Origin: Promethearchaeota archaeon
Lineage (GTDB): Archaea > Asgardarchaeota > Lokiarchaeia > Sigynarchaeales > SOKP01
Assembly (NCBI GenBank): GCA_004524515.1
Contig: SDNV01000162.1
Span: 1-5,713, forward strand
DNA: 5,713 nucleotides
Direction: 5' to 3'
Below, in pieces: positions 4,605-5,713 of this stretch. A program made the translations under genes and the position numbers. Numbering within the stretch: the first letter of the stretch is position 1; each line of letters begins with the position of its first letter. The notes below the pieces were generated by a model. The model was not told the origin of the DNA. It saw only the letters and a list, made by a program, of their open reading frames with translations, and did no database searches.

Positions 4605-5594
4605 TTAATCGTCTTTCTTCGTTTGTGCTATAGCGGCAGCTATTTCAATTGCTCTATTCATTCCATTTGCATTAGCTATTCCTTTTCCTGCGATATCATA
4701 TGCAGTTCCATGGGCAGGGGTAGTCATAGGGCAGGGAGATCCTGCTAGAATTGTTACTGCGGATTCAAAATTCATTAATTTGAGAGCAATTTGCCCTTGA
4801 TCATGATACATGCTGGTAACTCCATCATATAAACCCTTAAATGCATTTACAAATAATGTATCAGCTGGAAAAGGGCCCATAGCATTTATTCCCTCCTTAT
4901 TTGCTAAAGCAATAGCAGGTGCTATGACTTCACTTTCTTCTTTCCCGAAAAGGCCTTCATCACCAGCATGGGGATTTAATGCTGCTACAGCTATACGAGG
5001 ATAATCATTTCCAGCTAATATCAATGTTTCATTAAGTAGCTTTATTGCACCTAAAATACTCTTAACAGTTAAAAGACTTGAAACCTTTTTTAACGGAACG
5101 TGGCTCGTAACTCTTGAAACCCATAAATTATTTACCACATTCAATTCTCCAAAGGGCCAGCTAAACTTTAAATTGCGTAAGAATAGCTTAAATATATCAT
5201 ATCCTCCTTGATCTAATGCTGCTTTGTTGTATGGTGCAAAACTAAATCCCTCGATTATTCCTTTATTATATAACTGTAAAGCATATTCAAATTGTTGCCC
5301 AGTTGCTTTGCCAGAATCAGCAGAGATTTGTCCCATAATGATATTACCAGGATCGAAATTTTTTAAATCCCATAAAGGAATTGGTCCATTCCAATCTATT
5401 TGGCTAATATCTTCAATTATTGAAAAGGGAAATTGAACCTTAGCAAATTTCATTCCAAGTTTCAATACCCGAGCATCACCTAACAAAATAGGTCGGCACC
5501 ATGCAGTTATTTTTCCTTCAGCACATAATTTGGCAATAATTTCTGGGCCAATACCTGTAGCTTCTCCCAATAATATTCCCAAAATAGGTTTCAA
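4605..5594 (-). CDS. PdxA-superfamily NAD(P)-dependent dehydrogenase (PdxA/PdxA2-like) with altered substrate motif
   Basis: This 329-residue protein matches the full length of PdxA (4-hydroxythreonine-4-phosphate dehydrogenase) and PdxA2 (4-phospho-D-threonate/erythronate dehydrogenase), which oxidise and decarboxylate small hydroxyacid phosphates. Visible family motifs are GEATGIGPEI (10-19; usual form GDPAGIGPE), APYNKAAL (120-127), SHVPL (164-168), NPHAGDEG (207-214), GPFPADTLF (240-248), YHDQG (263-267) and HGTAYDIAGKG (295-305). The three expected metal ligands, His165, His209 and His264, are present. Notably absent is GHTE: the aligned position (about 136-139) reads KLFL, although spacing to the first metal histidine is nearly kept. 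In E. coli PdxA that His-Thr contacts the substrate phosphate, so a different or non-phosphorylated substrate is likely. The start is TTG (5594-5592), with GGAG six bases upstream. No pdxJ or four-carbon acid sugar kinase gene is in the window. The symbol is left blank because a vitamin B6 role is doubtful. Confidence 0.9.
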   Translation of the reverse strand: MKPILGILLGEATGIGPEIIAKLCAEGKITAWCRPILLGDARVLKLGMKFAKVQFPFSIIEDISQIDWNGPIPLWDLKNFDPGNIIMGQISADSGKATGQQFEYALQLYNKGIIEGFSFAPYNKAALDQGGYDIFKLFLRNLKFSWPFGELNVVNNLWVSRVTSHVPLKKVSSLLTVKSILGAIKLLNETLILAGNDYPRIAVAALNPHAGDEGLFGKEESEVIAPAIALANKEGINAMGPFPADTLFVNAFKGLYDGVTSMYHDQGQIALKLMNFESAVTILAGSPCPMTTPAHGTAYDIAGKGIANANGMNRAIEIAAAIAQTKKDD

Positions 5595-5600
5595 TTATAT

Positions 5601-5604
5601 CTCC
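5601..5604 (-). promoter_or_regulatory. Ribosome binding site that selects a TTG start for the PdxA-like gene
   Basis: The minus strand reads TAGGAGATATAATTG: a GGAG core, six bases, then TTG. The motif GILLGEATGIGPE begins at residue 5, so the N-terminus is at the expected family position and no upstream start is needed. Confidence 0.75.
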
Positions 5605-5614
5605 TACAAAAAAA

Positions 5615-5647
5615 ATTTATAATCCTTCCTAATGTCAAATAATTTAA
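5615..5647 (-). promoter_or_regulatory. Possible promoter elements upstream of the PdxA-like gene
   Basis: Two TATA-like strings occur on the minus strand: TTAAATTA (5647 to 5640) and TTATAAAT (5622 to 5615). The upstream one would give a leader of about 20 bases containing the GGAG site, and is the more sensible choice. The rest of the spacer to the window end (5713) shows no gene on either strand, so this gene is probably first in its transcript. Confidence 0.25.
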
Positions 5648-5713
5648 GTAAAAACAGTGTTTTAATTTAATTAATTGTTTTTAATAAAAATATATTATCT
5701 AATGAAATAGAAA

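Noticed and set aside
4810..5436. Plus-strand reading frames at 4810-5004 and 5224-5436
   Set aside because: They are antisense to the PdxA-like gene, whose motifs run through the same bases.
4605..5594. Assignment as pdxA of vitamin B6 synthesis
   Set aside because: The GHTE substrate motif is missing and no other gene of the DXP-dependent pyridoxal phosphate pathway is present. Archaea usually make pyridoxal phosphate by the PdxS/PdxT route.
1..5713. CRISPR array, tRNA, rRNA, insertion sequence or attachment site
   Set aside because: I found no regularly spaced repeats, cloverleaf-like segments, transposase motifs or terminal inverted repeats on either strand.

Overview
This 5.7 kb window is strongly A+T-rich (by eye about two thirds A+T). 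It most likely comes from an archaeon, possibly an Asgard lineage such as Lokiarchaeia. The archaeal call rests on a near-ideal BRE/TATA promoter (CGAAAT-TTTAAATA) about 22 bases before an ATG that has no ribosome binding site, which is the layout of a leaderless archaeal transcript. T-tract terminators without hairpins follow most genes, and the proteins are Ile/Lys-rich. The lineage call is an impression from protein style, not a demonstrated assignment.

Layout from left to right. Positions 1-150 (minus) hold the first 50 codons of a gene that runs off the left edge; it begins with a zinc-ribbon-like CxxC. Positions 258-1499 (minus) encode a DRE-TIM metallolyase/synthase related to homocitrate, citramalate and 2-isopropylmalate synthases, but divergent in several signature positions. 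Positions 1661-2260 (minus) encode a cysteine-motif protein of unknown function. Positions 2282-2983 (minus) encode a 2[4Fe-4S] ferredoxin domain joined to a domain I cannot name. These last two are only 21 bases apart and clearly form an operon; the DRE-TIM gene lies 161 bases further downstream, possibly with its own promoter. Positions 3176-4411 (plus) encode a 12-helix MFS transporter, divergent from the ferredoxin gene. Positions 4423-4572 hold a doubtful 49-codon small membrane ORF. Positions 4605-5594 (minus) encode a PdxA-superfamily dehydrogenase, convergent with the transporter. No stretch longer than 300 bases lacks a gene. I see no tRNA, rRNA, CRISPR array or insertion sequence.

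How the genes may work together (inference). The window combines a carbon-carbon bond-forming or -cleaving TIM-barrel enzyme, an Fe-S electron carrier or Fe-S enzyme component, a cysteine-motif protein that could hold a metal or cluster, a PdxA-like NAD(P)-dependent oxidative decarboxylase, and a transporter. Such a set looks like a small-acid metabolic module rather than vitamin B6, leucine or lysine synthesis, whose other genes are absent here. The PdxA-like protein has lost the His-Thr of the GHTE motif that contacts the substrate phosphate in true PdxA, and the DRE-TIM enzyme departs from the synthase consensus at several positions, so both probably act on unusual substrates. The two unrecognised proteins are the best candidates for new biochemistry.
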